Positions 45,672-55,917 of a DNA stretch of 64,000 nucleotides are shown here, piece after piece. The notes beneath the pieces are model-generated. The model saw only the letters and a program-made list of their open reading frames with translations, made no database searches and was not told the DNA's origin. The stretch spans positions 1 through 64,000 of the forward strand of contig JAFDVO010000028.1 in assembly GCA_018268955.1 (NCBI GenBank). The letters are read 5' to 3'. Position numbers and translations under genes: made by a program. The stretch comes from Acidobacteriota bacterium. GTDB lineage: Bacteria; Acidobacteriota; Vicinamibacteria; Vicinamibacterales; CAVVIG01. Position 1 is the first letter of the stretch; the number at the start of each line of letters is the position of its first letter.

Positions 45672-46776
45672 GCAGCCTTCGCGTTCACTCAGCAGCGAGC
45701 AGGGGTTCACGCTGACCGAACTGCTGGTCAGCACCGCCGTCCTGCTGATCGTCACTGGCACCGCGCTCGGCACCTTCCGGGACGCCATGAGCATGACGGA
45801 CATGGCCACGCAGTTCGCGGACGCGAACCAGAACCTGCGTGCGGGCGCGAACCAGATGATCAAGGACATCATGCAGGCCGGACGCATCATCGGCCCCGAG
45901 GGTGTGCCGATTCCGAGCGGCGCCGGCGCACAGCCCGTGCGGCGGCCGGGTCCTCCCGGAACGAACCTCACGTTCGACGTCGCGAGCACCACGAACCTGC
46001 CGGACATCACGACCGGGCGCAACATCGGCCCGAACGTCAACGGGCAGACGACCGACATGATCACGATCATGACCGTCGACCCGTTCATGCCGACCGTCGA
46101 GACGCCGCCGACCGGCGCGACGGATCCGAACGAGGGGACGCTCGATCCGGCTGGTGGTTACGTGACCTTGCCCGCGAACTCCCTCTGGCTCGTCGGAGAC
46201 CAGGCGAACGACACGCCGCCGGTGCACGTCGGTGACCTCGTCCTGTTCAAGAACCCTCGTGGGATGGCGGTTCAGACGGTGACGCGGATGGACGGCACGC
46301 ACATCTACTTCGACGCGAACGACTGGTTCAACTTCAACCAGCGCAACGCGACGCAGGGCACGGTCATGCAGATCAAGGACGTCCAGAACACCACGAGCGC
46401 GTGGAGCGAGAAGACGTCACTGTTCCGCCTGATGCTGGTGACCTACTACGTCGACGCGACGACGACCCCGACGGCGCCTCGCCTCATGCGGGTCGTGAAC
46501 AACTTCACGCCGCAGGCACTGGCTGGCGTGATCGAAGACCTGGACTTCACCTTCGACCTCGTCGACGGCGTGAACAATCCGGTCGAGATTCCCGAGCTGC
46601 CGTACACCGACGCGACGGCGGGAGTGACCTACAACGCGAACCAGATCCGGAAAGTCAACGTGCGTGTCGGCGTGCGCTCCGAATCGATCTCCCGGGTAAC
46701 GAACGATTATGTGCGCAACCACATCTCCACATCCGTCGACGTCCGAAGCCTCGCGAGCGTGGACCGCTACGTGTGA
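45664..46776 (+). CDS. PilW-like minor pilin
   Basis: 370 residues; EQGFTLTELLVSTAVLLIVTGTALG near the start (Glu+5), then a large domain with LRAGANQMIKDIMQAGR, typical of PilW. Likely sits beneath PilX in the pilus tip. Confidence 0.83.
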   Translation: MHKQPSRSLSSEQGFTLTELLVSTAVLLIVTGTALGTFRDAMSMTDMATQFADANQNLRAGANQMIKDIMQAGRIIGPEGVPIPSGAGAQPVRRPGPPGTNLTFDVASTTNLPDITTGRNIGPNVNGQTTDMITIMTVDPFMPTVETPPTGATDPNEGTLDPAGGYVTLPANSLWLVGDQANDTPPVHVGDLVLFKNPRGMAVQTVTRMDGTHIYFDANDWFNFNQRNATQGTVMQIKDVQNTTSAWSEKTSLFRLMLVTYYVDATTTPTAPRLMRVVNNFTPQALAGVIEDLDFTFDLVDGVNNPVEIPELPYTDATAGVTYNANQIRKVNVRVGVRSESISRVTNDYVRNHISTSVDVRSLASVDRYV

Positions 46777-49700
46777 GCGCCCGGCGGGCGAGCAGGGCAT
46801 CGCGCTGATCTCCGCGCTGCTCGTCACGATGCTGATGACGGCGCTGCTGGTCGGGTTCACCACCGTCGTGATGAGCGATCAGCGGTACCGCGTCATCGAC
46901 CGCAGCCGCAACCAGGCGTTCTACGGCGCCAGCGCAGGCATCGAGAAGCTGACCGCCGACCTTGGCAACCTGTTTTCGACGAACGTCGCACCCACGGCCG
47001 CGCAGCTCGCGTCCCTCACTGCCAACGGCAAGACACCGTCGATCACTGGCGTGACGTTCGTGGCGCCGATGGCGCCCGGGACGCTGGCGACGAGCTCGCT
47101 CAGCCGATGCGCGGCGCCCAACGCCATCGTCCAGAAAGGGGCCAACGGGTACTCGCTGCAGTTCTGCGCGGCGCCGAGCGGGAACCCGACGACCGCAAGC
47201 GTGGCGCCGATCAAGACGGGTCCGTATGAGGGGCTCATCGCGCAGCAGACGCCGTATCAGGTGGATGTGACCGCACACACAAGCACGGGAGGCGAAGTGC
47301 ACCTGTCACGGTCGCTCGAGAGCGTCTCCATCCCGGTGTTCCAGTTCGGCATGTTCTCGGATGTGGACCTGAGCTTCTCGGCCGCGGACGATTTCGACTT
47401 CGGCGGCCGCGTGCACACGAATCGCGACCTGTACCTGGCTGAGACGGCAGGCCGGACGCTGACGCTACGCGACAAGGTGACGGCGGTGCGTGAAATCATC
47501 CGGCAGCGCCTGTCGAACGGCGTCACGATCGGCACCGTTGGCCAGACCGGCACCGTCAAGATGGCCACGTCCCCGTCGGCGTTCAGGAATCTTGCCGCGA
47601 ACGAAGGCAGTGTGACCGACGGGCCGAATTCCGCGCAGAACGAGCCGACCTGGCACACGGTCTCGCTGAGCTCGTACAACAGCTGGATCCGCAACGGTCG
47701 AACCGGTGTGCGTGCGCTGAACCTGCCGCTCATCACCGTCGGCGGGTCGAATCCCGACCTCGTACGCCGGCCGGTGCTGAACGAGAACAACACCAACGCG
47801 ATCCTCTTCGGGGAGCGGATGTTCAACAAGGCGAGCCTGCGCATCCTCCTGTCGGACACCGCGGCGGACATCATCAACCTGCCGGGCGTCACCGCGACGG
47901 CGCCGGTGCAACTCGACGGCAACTGGAAGACGAACCCGCCGAACAACGGAGCGGCGTACGGACCGGTGAATGCGACGCATCCGCCGATCGCCCGATCGCC
48001 CGGAACGGTGACCGCGGTCATCACGGGCGGTGCGGCGTCTGGTGCGGGACGCACGCTGACCATCGGTGCGGGCGTGCCCGCCTTCTTCAAGGTGCCGGAC
48101 ACGCTGACCGTCACGGCCGGTGCGAACAACTGGACGCTGACGGGGTGCGCCGCCACGAAGACGCTGACGACGTTCACGTGCACCGCGGTCAACCCTGCAC
48201 ACGGCGCCGCAACGGCGGCGGGAGCGACGGTCTCGGGCACGGTTGCCACGGTGGACGGCAACATCCAGGTGCAGACGACGACCACGGCGAACTGGGCCGC
48301 AGGCGCCCTGTCGTTGACGGTGGCGACGACGATGCCGTTTGCGCCGGGGAGCTTCTTCGTCGGCGATCAGCTGATCTCCTGCACGGGCTACACGGCGAAC
48401 ACCCTGACGAATTGCACGCTGGCGGCGAACGTCGCGAACAACTCGACGCTGACGACCGCCGCGTTGTCCACGGCCGGCACGGGCACCATTGGCGGCTACA
48501 TCAAGATCGAGCGCGGGAACACGGACGGCACGTGGACCGACGTGACGATGGAAATCCTGAACTACGGGATTGGTGCGCCGAACCTCGTCGGTGCGGCGTG
48601 CGGCGATCCGACGCCGAACGCGATCCTGCGCATCCAGCGGCTGCGCGACAACGCCCTCGCCACCTGTCACTACGGCGCGGGCTCCGTTCAGGCGTCGACC
48701 GACTTCTGGCCGCAGGCGCTGTTCGATACGCGTGAAGCGTTGAGCCGCGATTCGGCTCCCGGGTCGAGCGTCCTGCTCGGCGGGGTCATGTACTACATCG
48801 CCATCGATGCGGCGAACCTCTCGAGGTGGTTCCTCGGGACCGCGCCGTTCAACGGCGGCACGGGCACGCAGTCGAAGATCGACAACACCGGCTTCACCGT
48901 CTTCTTCTCGGACCGTCGCAACAACCGGAACGCGGCGGGCGCCGAGACCGGCGACTACGGCTACGAGGACTTCGTGAATCCGGGCGTGGCGAACGGCCCA
49001 CCGAACAACGTGCTGGACGACGGCGAGGACGTCAATGCGAATGGGACACTGGACACGTATGGCGCGATCCCGAACTACAACGGTGTCTACAGCAGCGTGC
49101 CGCCTGGCGCGGCTGCACCGCTGAACCTGGCGGCCAGGCCGACCACAACGGTGTCACGCGGCAATGCGCAGGTGAACAGGGCGATCCTGTTCCGCCACGC
49201 ACTGAAGGTGCAGAACGGCGCGAGCCTGGCCGCACTTGGCATCACCGGGCTCACCATCGTGGCCGAGAACCCGGTATACATCCAGGGCGACTGGAACGCG
49301 AACGGCACGTTCAACGGGGCACATGCCGCGACCGCCGTGATCGCGGATGCAGTGAACGTGCTGTCGAACGCCTGGAACGACGTGAACTCGTTCCTCTTCC
49401 CCTACGCCGCCGACAGCCGGCCGCGGTCGGCGAACAGCTACTACCGCGTCGCGATCATCAGCGGCAAGGGCCGGATCTTCTCGAAGCCCGGGGACGTGGC
49501 TGCGGGCTCGACCTTCGGCACCGATGGCGGCGCCCACAGCTTCCTGCGAATGCTCGAGGGCGAGACGGTCGCGTCCACGGTGCACTACCGCGGATCGATG
49601 GCGACCTTTTTCTACAACCGCCAGGCGAACGGACCGTTCAAGTGCTGTGCAGGCGTCGTCTACGGCGTGCCGGTGCGTGACTATACGTTCGACACGGACT

Positions 49701-49792
49701 TCCTCAACCCCGCGCTGCTGCCGCCGAATACTCCCGTATTCCGCGACCTGAACGCGGTCGGATTTGCACAGGAGCTGAGACCAGGCCGGTAA
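46709..49792 (+). CDS. Giant PilX-like protein, copy 1
   Basis: 1027 residues, about five times a normal PilX. The N-terminus keeps the PilX pattern (GEQGIALISALLVTMLMTALLVGFTTVVMS, no Glu+5, then QAFYGASAGIEKLTADL). The body has the FDFGGRVHTNRDLYL motif (about residue 230) seen in long PilX-like proteins, repeated Thr/Ala/Gly-rich beta segments (about 440-620) and conserved Cys pairs. The C-terminus ends FAQELRPGR. ATG 46709 overlaps pilW by 68 nt; no later in-frame start precedes the leader. Probably an extended adhesin-like pilus tip. Colinear with copy 2 at an offset of 3120 nt. Confidence 0.8.
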   Translation: MCATTSPHPSTSEASRAWTATCERPAGEQGIALISALLVTMLMTALLVGFTTVVMSDQRYRVIDRSRNQAFYGASAGIEKLTADLGNLFSTNVAPTAAQLASLTANGKTPSITGVTFVAPMAPGTLATSSLSRCAAPNAIVQKGANGYSLQFCAAPSGNPTTASVAPIKTGPYEGLIAQQTPYQVDVTAHTSTGGEVHLSRSLESVSIPVFQFGMFSDVDLSFSAADDFDFGGRVHTNRDLYLAETAGRTLTLRDKVTAVREIIRQRLSNGVTIGTVGQTGTVKMATSPSAFRNLAANEGSVTDGPNSAQNEPTWHTVSLSSYNSWIRNGRTGVRALNLPLITVGGSNPDLVRRPVLNENNTNAILFGERMFNKASLRILLSDTAADIINLPGVTATAPVQLDGNWKTNPPNNGAAYGPVNATHPPIARSPGTVTAVITGGAASGAGRTLTIGAGVPAFFKVPDTLTVTAGANNWTLTGCAATKTLTTFTCTAVNPAHGAATAAGATVSGTVATVDGNIQVQTTTTANWAAGALSLTVATTMPFAPGSFFVGDQLISCTGYTANTLTNCTLAANVANNSTLTTAALSTAGTGTIGGYIKIERGNTDGTWTDVTMEILNYGIGAPNLVGAACGDPTPNAILRIQRLRDNALATCHYGAGSVQASTDFWPQALFDTREALSRDSAPGSSVLLGGVMYYIAIDAANLSRWFLGTAPFNGGTGTQSKIDNTGFTVFFSDRRNNRNAAGAETGDYGYEDFVNPGVANGPPNNVLDDGEDVNANGTLDTYGAIPNYNGVYSSVPPGAAAPLNLAARPTTTVSRGNAQVNRAILFRHALKVQNGASLAALGITGLTIVAENPVYIQGDWNANGTFNGAHAATAVIADAVNVLSNAWNDVNSFLFPYAADSRPRSANSYYRVAIISGKGRIFSKPGDVAAGSTFGTDGGAHSFLRMLEGETVASTVHYRGSMATFFYNRQANGPFKCCAGVVYGVPVRDYTFDTDFLNPALLPPNTPVFRDLNAVGFAQELRPGR
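48241..48690. repeat. Nearly identical block, copy A (partner 51361-51810)
   Basis: Aligned at an offset of exactly 3120 nt, this 450-nt block differs at only about 20 positions, including one line of 60 identical bases, while neighbouring parts of the two genes differ much more. It looks like recent gene conversion. Confidence 0.8.
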
Positions 49793-49828
49793 CCCCGCGC
49801 ACAGACTCCCCCGTCTGGATACACACGT

Positions 49829-52800
49829 ATGCGCGTATTCGTCGTTCGGGTGCTTGTACACGGGGCGCATGGCCCCTCTGAGACGCGAGCAGGTCAGGAT
49901 CGAGGAGAACGGGGCATTGCCCTCATCGCCTCGCTGCTGGTCATGCTGCTGATCTCCGCGCTGCTCGTCGGCTTCACCACGGTGGTGATGAGCGACCAGC
50001 GCTACCGCGTCATCGACCGCAGTCGTAACCAGGCGTTCTATGGGGCGAGTGCGGGCGTCGAGAAGCTCACTGCGGATCTGGGCAACCTGTTCGCCTCGAA
50101 CGTGGCGCCGACGGCCGCACAGCTGTCGGCGCTGACGGCGAACGGCAAGGCCCCCTCGATCAGCGGCCTGACGTTCACGGCGGCGCTCGCGCCAGACCCT
50201 CTGCCCTCGAGCTCCCTCACGCGCTGCGCCGCGCCGAACACGGTGACGACCGTCGGGAACAACGGCTACACGCTGAAGTTCTGCGCGGCCGCCAATGGGA
50301 ACCCGACCACCTCGAGCGCGGCGCCCATCAAGACCGGTCCTTACGAGGGGCTCATCGCGCTCCAGACACCGTTCCAGCTCGATGTCACCGCACGGACCGC
50401 CTCCGGTGGTGAAGTGCACCTGTCGCGGAACCTCGAAGCGGTGTCGATCCCGGTGTTCCAGTTTGGTGTGTTCTCCGACCCGGACCTGGCGTTCTTCGCC
50501 GGACCGAACTTCGACTTCGGGGGGCGCGTCCACACGAACGGCAACCTCTTCCTCTCCCAGGGCGGAGGCGCCACCTTGACGGTACGGGACAAAGTGACGG
50601 CCGTCAGGGAAGTCGTACGGCAGCGCATGCAGAACGGCGTCTCGATCGACACGGCGCCGGCTCACGACGGGACCGTCAACATGGCGAGCGCGCCCGCCGT
50701 CTTCCGGCCGCTGCTGCGGACCGAGGGCAGCGTCACCGACGGGCCGACGTCAGGGCAGAACGAGCCGACGTGGCACACGGCCTCCCTGAGCACCTACAAC
50801 AGCTGGATCAGGAACGGCCGCACGGGGGCAAAGGCGCTGAACCTGCCGCTCATCACCGTCGGCGGGTCGAACCCGGATCTCGTCAGGCGTCCCGCCGTGA
50901 ACGAGAACAACGCGAACCCGGTGCTGTTCACCGAGCGCATGTTCAACAAGGCGAGCCTGCGCATCCTGCTGTCGGACACCGCGGCAGACATCACCAACCT
51001 GCCGGGCGTGACCGGGACAGCCCCAGTGCAGCTCGACGGCAACTGGAAGACGAATCCGCCGAACAACGGGACCGCGTACGGGCCGGTGAATGCCACGCAT
51101 CCGCCGATTGCGAGGTCCCCGGGAACGGTGACCGCGATCATCACCGGCGGAGCCGCGTCCGGCAACGGACGGACACTCACGATTGGCGCCGGCGTACCCA
51201 ACTACTTCAAGGTGCCAGACACGTTGACGGTGACCGCGGGCGCCAACAACTGGACGTTGACGGGCTGCTCGACGACCAAGACACTCACGACCTTCACGTG
51301 CACGGCGGTCGTGCCCGCGCACGCGGCAGCCACCGCTGCCGGCGCCACCGTGCGCGGCACAGTCGCGACGGTCGACGGCAACATCCAGGTGCAGACGACG
51401 ACCACGGCGAACTGGGCGGCAGGCGCCCTGTCGTTGACGGTGGCGACGACGATGCCGTTCGCGCCAGGGAGCTTCTTCGTCGGCGACCAGCTGATCTCGT
51501 GCACGGGCCACACGGCGAACACGCTGACCAACTGCACGCTGGCGGCGAACGTCGCGAACAACTCGACGCTGACGACGGCCGCGTTGTCCACGGCCGGCAC
51601 GGGCACCATTGGCGGCTACATCAAGATCGAGCGCGGGAACACGGACGGCACGTGGACCGACGTCACGATGGAGATCCTGAACTACGGGATCGGTGCGCCG
51701 AACCTCGTCGGCGCCGCCTGTGGCGATCCGACGCCGAACGCGATCCTGCGCATCCAGCGGCTGCGCGACAACGCCCTCGCCACCTGTCACTACGGCGCGG
51801 GCACGGTCCAGGCGTCCACCGACTTCTGGCCTAACGTCCTCTTCGACACGCGCGAAGCCGTGCTGCGCGACAACGCCGTTGCCGGACTTCCGCTTGGGGG
51901 CGTGATGCAGTACATCAGCCTCGACGTGGCCAATCTCGCGAAATGGTTCGCCGGAGCCGCCCCGTTCAACGGCGGCACGGGCACGCAGTCGAAGATCGAC
52001 AACACGGGCTTCACCGTCTACTTCTCCGATCGGCGGAACAACCGCGATGCGGCAAGCCTCGAGACAGGGGAGTACGGCTGGGAGGACTTCGTCAACCCGT
52101 TGAACGGCGCCGGCACACCGAACAACGTCCTCGATGCTGGTGAGGATGTCAACGGCAACGGCCTGCTCGACACCTACGGCGGCATCCCCAATTACAACGG
52201 GACGGCGAGCACGGTGCCGCCAGGGGCTCTCGCGCCGCTCGACGTCAATGCCCGGCCTACGACATCGCTGTCACGAGGTGTCGCGCAGGTGAATCGCGCG
52301 ATCCTCTTCCGTCATGCACTGAAGGTCATGAACGGCTCGAACATCGTCGGCAACGGTGTCAACGGCCTGACCGTCGTTGCCGAGAACCCCGTCTACATCC
52401 AGGGTGACTTCAACGCGAACGGCACGTTTGCCGGCGCGCACGCGGCGACCTCGGTGATTGCCGATGCGGTCACGCTGCTGTCGAACAACTGGTCCGACGT
52501 GACCTCGTTCACGCAGCCCTACGCTCCCGGCAACCGCAACCGCAACACGCAGACCTGGTATCGCGTGGCGATCATCTCAGGCAAGGGCATTCCGTTTGCG
52601 CAGCCGGCCGGCACGCCCACTGACTTCGGCACCGACGGCGGCGCGCACAACTTCCTGCGCTATCTGGAGAACGGCGACCAGCCCGTGAACTACCGCGGCT
52701 CCATGGCGACCTTCTTCTACAACCGTCAGGCGATCGGCTCGTTCAAGTGCTGCACGACCGTCTACAGCGCGCCGACGCGCAACTACAACTTCGACACGGA

Positions 52801-52894
52801 CTTTCTGAACCCGGCATTGCTGCCACCGAACACGCCGGTGTTCAAGGACCTGAACGCCGTCGGCTTCGCACAGGAACTCCGTCCGGGGCGGTAG
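49829..52894 (+). CDS. Giant PilX-like protein, copy 2
   Basis: 1021 residues, a tandem paralogue of copy 1 over its full length with the same N-terminal helix (GERGIALIASLLVMLLISALLVGFTTVVMS), FDFGGRVHTNGNLFL and C-terminal FAQELRPGR. Differences cluster in the signal leader, residues 120-330 and 700-950. Two near-equal tip proteins in one operon suggest either a heterodimer or alternative adhesins. ATG 49829 starts 37 nt after copy 1. Confidence 0.8.
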   Translation: MRVFVVRVLVHGAHGPSETRAGQDRGERGIALIASLLVMLLISALLVGFTTVVMSDQRYRVIDRSRNQAFYGASAGVEKLTADLGNLFASNVAPTAAQLSALTANGKAPSISGLTFTAALAPDPLPSSSLTRCAAPNTVTTVGNNGYTLKFCAAANGNPTTSSAAPIKTGPYEGLIALQTPFQLDVTARTASGGEVHLSRNLEAVSIPVFQFGVFSDPDLAFFAGPNFDFGGRVHTNGNLFLSQGGGATLTVRDKVTAVREVVRQRMQNGVSIDTAPAHDGTVNMASAPAVFRPLLRTEGSVTDGPTSGQNEPTWHTASLSTYNSWIRNGRTGAKALNLPLITVGGSNPDLVRRPAVNENNANPVLFTERMFNKASLRILLSDTAADITNLPGVTGTAPVQLDGNWKTNPPNNGTAYGPVNATHPPIARSPGTVTAIITGGAASGNGRTLTIGAGVPNYFKVPDTLTVTAGANNWTLTGCSTTKTLTTFTCTAVVPAHAAATAAGATVRGTVATVDGNIQVQTTTTANWAAGALSLTVATTMPFAPGSFFVGDQLISCTGHTANTLTNCTLAANVANNSTLTTAALSTAGTGTIGGYIKIERGNTDGTWTDVTMEILNYGIGAPNLVGAACGDPTPNAILRIQRLRDNALATCHYGAGTVQASTDFWPNVLFDTREAVLRDNAVAGLPLGGVMQYISLDVANLAKWFAGAAPFNGGTGTQSKIDNTGFTVYFSDRRNNRDAASLETGEYGWEDFVNPLNGAGTPNNVLDAGEDVNGNGLLDTYGGIPNYNGTASTVPPGALAPLDVNARPTTSLSRGVAQVNRAILFRHALKVMNGSNIVGNGVNGLTVVAENPVYIQGDFNANGTFAGAHAATSVIADAVTLLSNNWSDVTSFTQPYAPGNRNRNTQTWYRVAIISGKGIPFAQPAGTPTDFGTDGGAHNFLRYLENGDQPVNYRGSMATFFYNRQAIGSFKCCTTVYSAPTRNYNFDTDFLNPALLPPNTPVFKDLNAVGFAQELRPGR
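51361..51810. repeat. Nearly identical block, copy B
   Basis: Partner of 48241-48690; see there. Confidence 0.8.
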
Positions 52895-52904
52895 GGCGGA
52901 GGGG

Positions 52905-52980
52905 GAAACGCACAAACGCACACACGCAAGAACGCGGCAGTGCAGAAATGCAGCAATGCAGACATGCACGAATGCAGACG
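52905..52980. repeat. AACGCAC and ATGCAGA word array
   Basis: First CGCACAAACGCACACACGC-type words, then TGCAGAAATGCAGCAATGCAG-type words, between two convergent genes. Same style as the other intergenic arrays but with different words. Confidence 0.6.
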
Positions 52981-53068
52981 GGCGGGGCTGGTCAATCTGG
53001 CAGGGCCGCGCTGCCGGGGATGCGCGGACGCCGCCAGGCACGAGGTGCCGACGCGGTCCGTGGGTGGG

Positions 53069-54508
53069 TCAGCGGCCGAAGATCTGATCGATCGTGAGGA
53101 CGGTCGTCGGACCGAGGTTCAACGACTTGACCTGTGGTTCGATCGTCTTCAGGTCGCCGACGACGATCACGGCCATGCGGTCGACCGGCAGGTACTTGCG
53201 TGCGACGCGCTGGACCTCCGGTGTCGTCACGGCCTCGATGTTCGGGACGTAGCGCGAGTAATAGTCGTCCGGCAGCTTGTACACGAGCAGTTCCTCGAGG
53301 CGCCGCGAGATGTCGCCGGTCGTTTCGAAGTCGGACGGCAGCCCGAGTGCCACGTAGTTCTTGCCGCGCCCGAGTTCATCGGCAGGAACCGGCTGCTGCA
53401 TGCCGGTGATCTCGGCGAAGAACTCCTTCAGGGATTCCGCCGTCTTGTCCGTCTGCACCCCTGCGAACGCCAGGAACGGGCCCGCCTCCTGGCGCATGTC
53501 GAAGTACGAACTCGCGCCGTACGTGTAGCCGTGCTTCTCTCGCAGGTTCATGTTGAGCCGTGACATGAACGACCCACCCAGCACCGTGTTCATGATCTGG
53601 ATGGGGAAGAAGTCCGGTGTCGATCGCGGCACGCCAACCAGCCCGATACGGATCTGCGACTGGGGTGACCCGGGCTTGTCCACCAGGTAGACCTCACGCC
53701 TGGTTCGCTGCGGTGGCATCGGCTGCTTGACGTGCGTCACCGGCGTCGACGGCCGGCTCCATGTGCCGAAGTTCTTCTCGAGGAGCGGCACGACGAAGGC
53801 GGGCGTCACGTCGCCGACGACGAGCAGGGCTGCATTGTCCGGGCGATAGGCGGTCGCGTAGAACGCCTTCAGGTCGGCGGTGGTGAAACCACGCACGGTC
53901 TCCGCCGTTCCGATCGTCGCCGTGCCGAAGCGGTGGGCTGTGCCGTAGAGCACGCGTGCATAGGCAAGCGACGCAATCGTGCTCGGGTCGTCACGGCTCT
54001 GGAGGATGCTCGTCAGCCGCTGCTGGCGCAGTCGATCGAGGTCGGCCTGCGGGAATGTGGGGCGTTGCGCCACGTCCGCCATGAGCGGCAGGGCGTCGGC
54101 GAGCCGCGCCACTGGCGTGTGCAGGCGAACGGACGACGAGTCGCTTCCGATCACGGCGTTCAGATCGGCGCCGAGGAAATCGATCGCATCGGCCAGTTCG
54201 AGCGACGAGCGCGAACCTGCACCCTCCATCAGCATGGCCGACGTGAGGCTCGCAATGCCGAACTTGCCCACCGGGTCGTCGGCGCTGCCGCTGAGGACGA
54301 CCAGGTTCACCTGCGCGACGGGAACCTCATGCTGCTCGACAATCCAGACCGGCAGTCCGTTGGACAGCTGCTGCTTCTGGATGCGCGGCACCGTCAAGGC
54401 TGGTGCCGGCCCCGGCTCGGGCGGTTTCGAGCGGTCAGGCGCCTGTGCGGACAGTGAGACGCCAGCGGCAATCAGCAGGGCAGCGAACGCGATGCGTGCG
54501 GCCTTCAT
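53069..54508 (-). CDS. M16 peptidase, inactive subunit
   Basis: 479 residues with a signal peptide ending LSAQ. M16 fold, but the zinc motif HxxEH is replaced (GIASLTSAMLMEGA), so it cannot bind the catalytic zinc. The substrate-gripping R/Y pair region is kept in the C-terminal half (RLNMNLREKHGYTYGASSYF). It forms the non-catalytic partner of the upstream subunit, overlapping it by 4 nt (ATGA). Confidence 0.9.
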   Translation of the reverse strand: MKAARIAFAALLIAAGVSLSAQAPDRSKPPEPGPAPALTVPRIQKQQLSNGLPVWIVEQHEVPVAQVNLVVLSGSADDPVGKFGIASLTSAMLMEGAGSRSSLELADAIDFLGADLNAVIGSDSSSVRLHTPVARLADALPLMADVAQRPTFPQADLDRLRQQRLTSILQSRDDPSTIASLAYARVLYGTAHRFGTATIGTAETVRGFTTADLKAFYATAYRPDNAALLVVGDVTPAFVVPLLEKNFGTWSRPSTPVTHVKQPMPPQRTRREVYLVDKPGSPQSQIRIGLVGVPRSTPDFFPIQIMNTVLGGSFMSRLNMNLREKHGYTYGASSYFDMRQEAGPFLAFAGVQTDKTAESLKEFFAEITGMQQPVPADELGRGKNYVALGLPSDFETTGDISRRLEELLVYKLPDDYYSRYVPNIEAVTTPEVQRVARKYLPVDRMAVIVVGDLKTIEPQVKSLNLGPTTVLTIDQIFGR

Positions 54509-55890
54509 CGCTGGGCTCCTGCGGATTCCGGCACCACCGTGAGTTCGACCCGTCGGTCGGCCGGCAGGAAGGCCTGGGCCGCCGCCTGGACGTCGGTCGG
54601 TGCAATCGCGCGGTACCGCGCGAGATCCTCGTTGAACCAGTCAGGATTGCCGGTGTCGGTGTAGTAGCGATTCAACTGATCCGCCTTCCCGCCGAAGCCG
54701 CCCACGCGCTCCATGCGGTTGTAGAACGAGGCCTCGATCTGGTTGATCGCGCGCTGCACTTCGTGATCGGTCGGCGGGTTCTTCTTGAGGGCCTCGATCT
54801 CCTCGTCGATGACCGCCTTGAGTTCATCGACCGTATGTCCAGGCTGCGGTGTGGCGCGAATGAGGAAGTAAGAGGACAGCGACTGCGAGTTCTGGTAGGC
54901 GGACACGTTCTGGGCAATCTGCATGTCGTAGACGAGCCGCTTGTACAGCCGCGAGTTCTTGCCGCCAGCGAGAACATCCGCAACCATGTCCAGGGCCGCG
55001 TCGCCGGGCGCGAGTGATGGCGGCGTGATCCACGCCATATACAGGCGCGGCAGCTGCACGCGGTCGGTGATGGTCTTCTTCTTGACGTCGGTGAGCATCA
55101 CGCCCGGGATGGTGATCGGCGTGACGGCGGCGCGGGGCTTCACGTCCCCGAACCACTTCTCGACGAGCCCCCGGGTCTTTGCAACGTCGATGTCGCCGGC
55201 GATGACTAGGCTCGCATTGGCCGGCGCATAGTACGTGTTGAAGAACTGCACCACATCGTCGTAGCTGGCGGCGGTGAGGTCGTCCATGTAGCCGACGACA
55301 GGCCAGTGGTACGGATGCCCCTCGGGGTAGATCAGCTCGGTCAGGACCTGCCCTTCGGCGAGCCCGTACGGACGGTTCTCGAAACTCTGGCGACGCTCGT
55401 TCTTGACGACGTCCCGCTGCTGGTCCACGCGTTGCGGGCTCATGGAGTCGAGCAGGTAGCCCATGCGATCCGATTCGAGGAAGAGCGCGAGCTCCAGCGC
55501 GTTCGACGGCACGTCGATCACGTAGTTCGTCCGGTCGTTCTCGGTCGACCCGTTGTTGTTCCCGCCAGCGGCCTCGAGCAGCTGGTCGAACTCGCCTTCG
55601 GCGACGTGCCCCGACCCGGTGAACATCAGGTGCTCGAACAAATGCGCGAACCCGGTGCGGCCAGGCTTCTCACGCGCGGAGCCGACGTGGTACCAGACGT
55701 TCACGGAGGCCACCGGCGTGCTGTGGTCCTCGTGCAGGATCACGTGCAGCCCGTTTGCGAGCGTGAACTGCGTGTAGGGCAACTGCAGCGGCGCGGAGGG
55801 TTGCGCGGATACGACCGACGCGACCAGGAGCGAGAGGCAGGCGGCGAGTGCGCCGTTCCTGAACGCGTGGAGGCGGAGGGCAGGCGTCAT
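54505..55890 (-). CDS. M16 peptidase, catalytic subunit
   Basis: 461 residues with a signal peptide ending VVSAQ. Zinc motif HLFEH near 83-87 and the downstream Glu in ENDRTNYVIDVP. With the inactive partner it should make a clam-shell heterodimer that degrades small peptides in the periplasm, like other two-subunit M16B enzymes. TAGAAT (55902-55897) ends 6 nt before the ATG: a leaderless promoter of the same form as the two ATC genes. Confidence 0.9.
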   Translation of the reverse strand: MTPALRLHAFRNGALAACLSLLVASVVSAQPSAPLQLPYTQFTLANGLHVILHEDHSTPVASVNVWYHVGSAREKPGRTGFAHLFEHLMFTGSGHVAEGEFDQLLEAAGGNNNGSTENDRTNYVIDVPSNALELALFLESDRMGYLLDSMSPQRVDQQRDVVKNERRQSFENRPYGLAEGQVLTELIYPEGHPYHWPVVGYMDDLTAASYDDVVQFFNTYYAPANASLVIAGDIDVAKTRGLVEKWFGDVKPRAAVTPITIPGVMLTDVKKKTITDRVQLPRLYMAWITPPSLAPGDAALDMVADVLAGGKNSRLYKRLVYDMQIAQNVSAYQNSQSLSSYFLIRATPQPGHTVDELKAVIDEEIEALKKNPPTDHEVQRAINQIEASFYNRMERVGGFGGKADQLNRYYTDTGNPDWFNEDLARYRAIAPTDVQAAAQAFLPADRRVELTVVPESAGAQR

Positions 55891-55917
55891 CCGGCGATTC
55901 TATGATGTAATCCGCAC

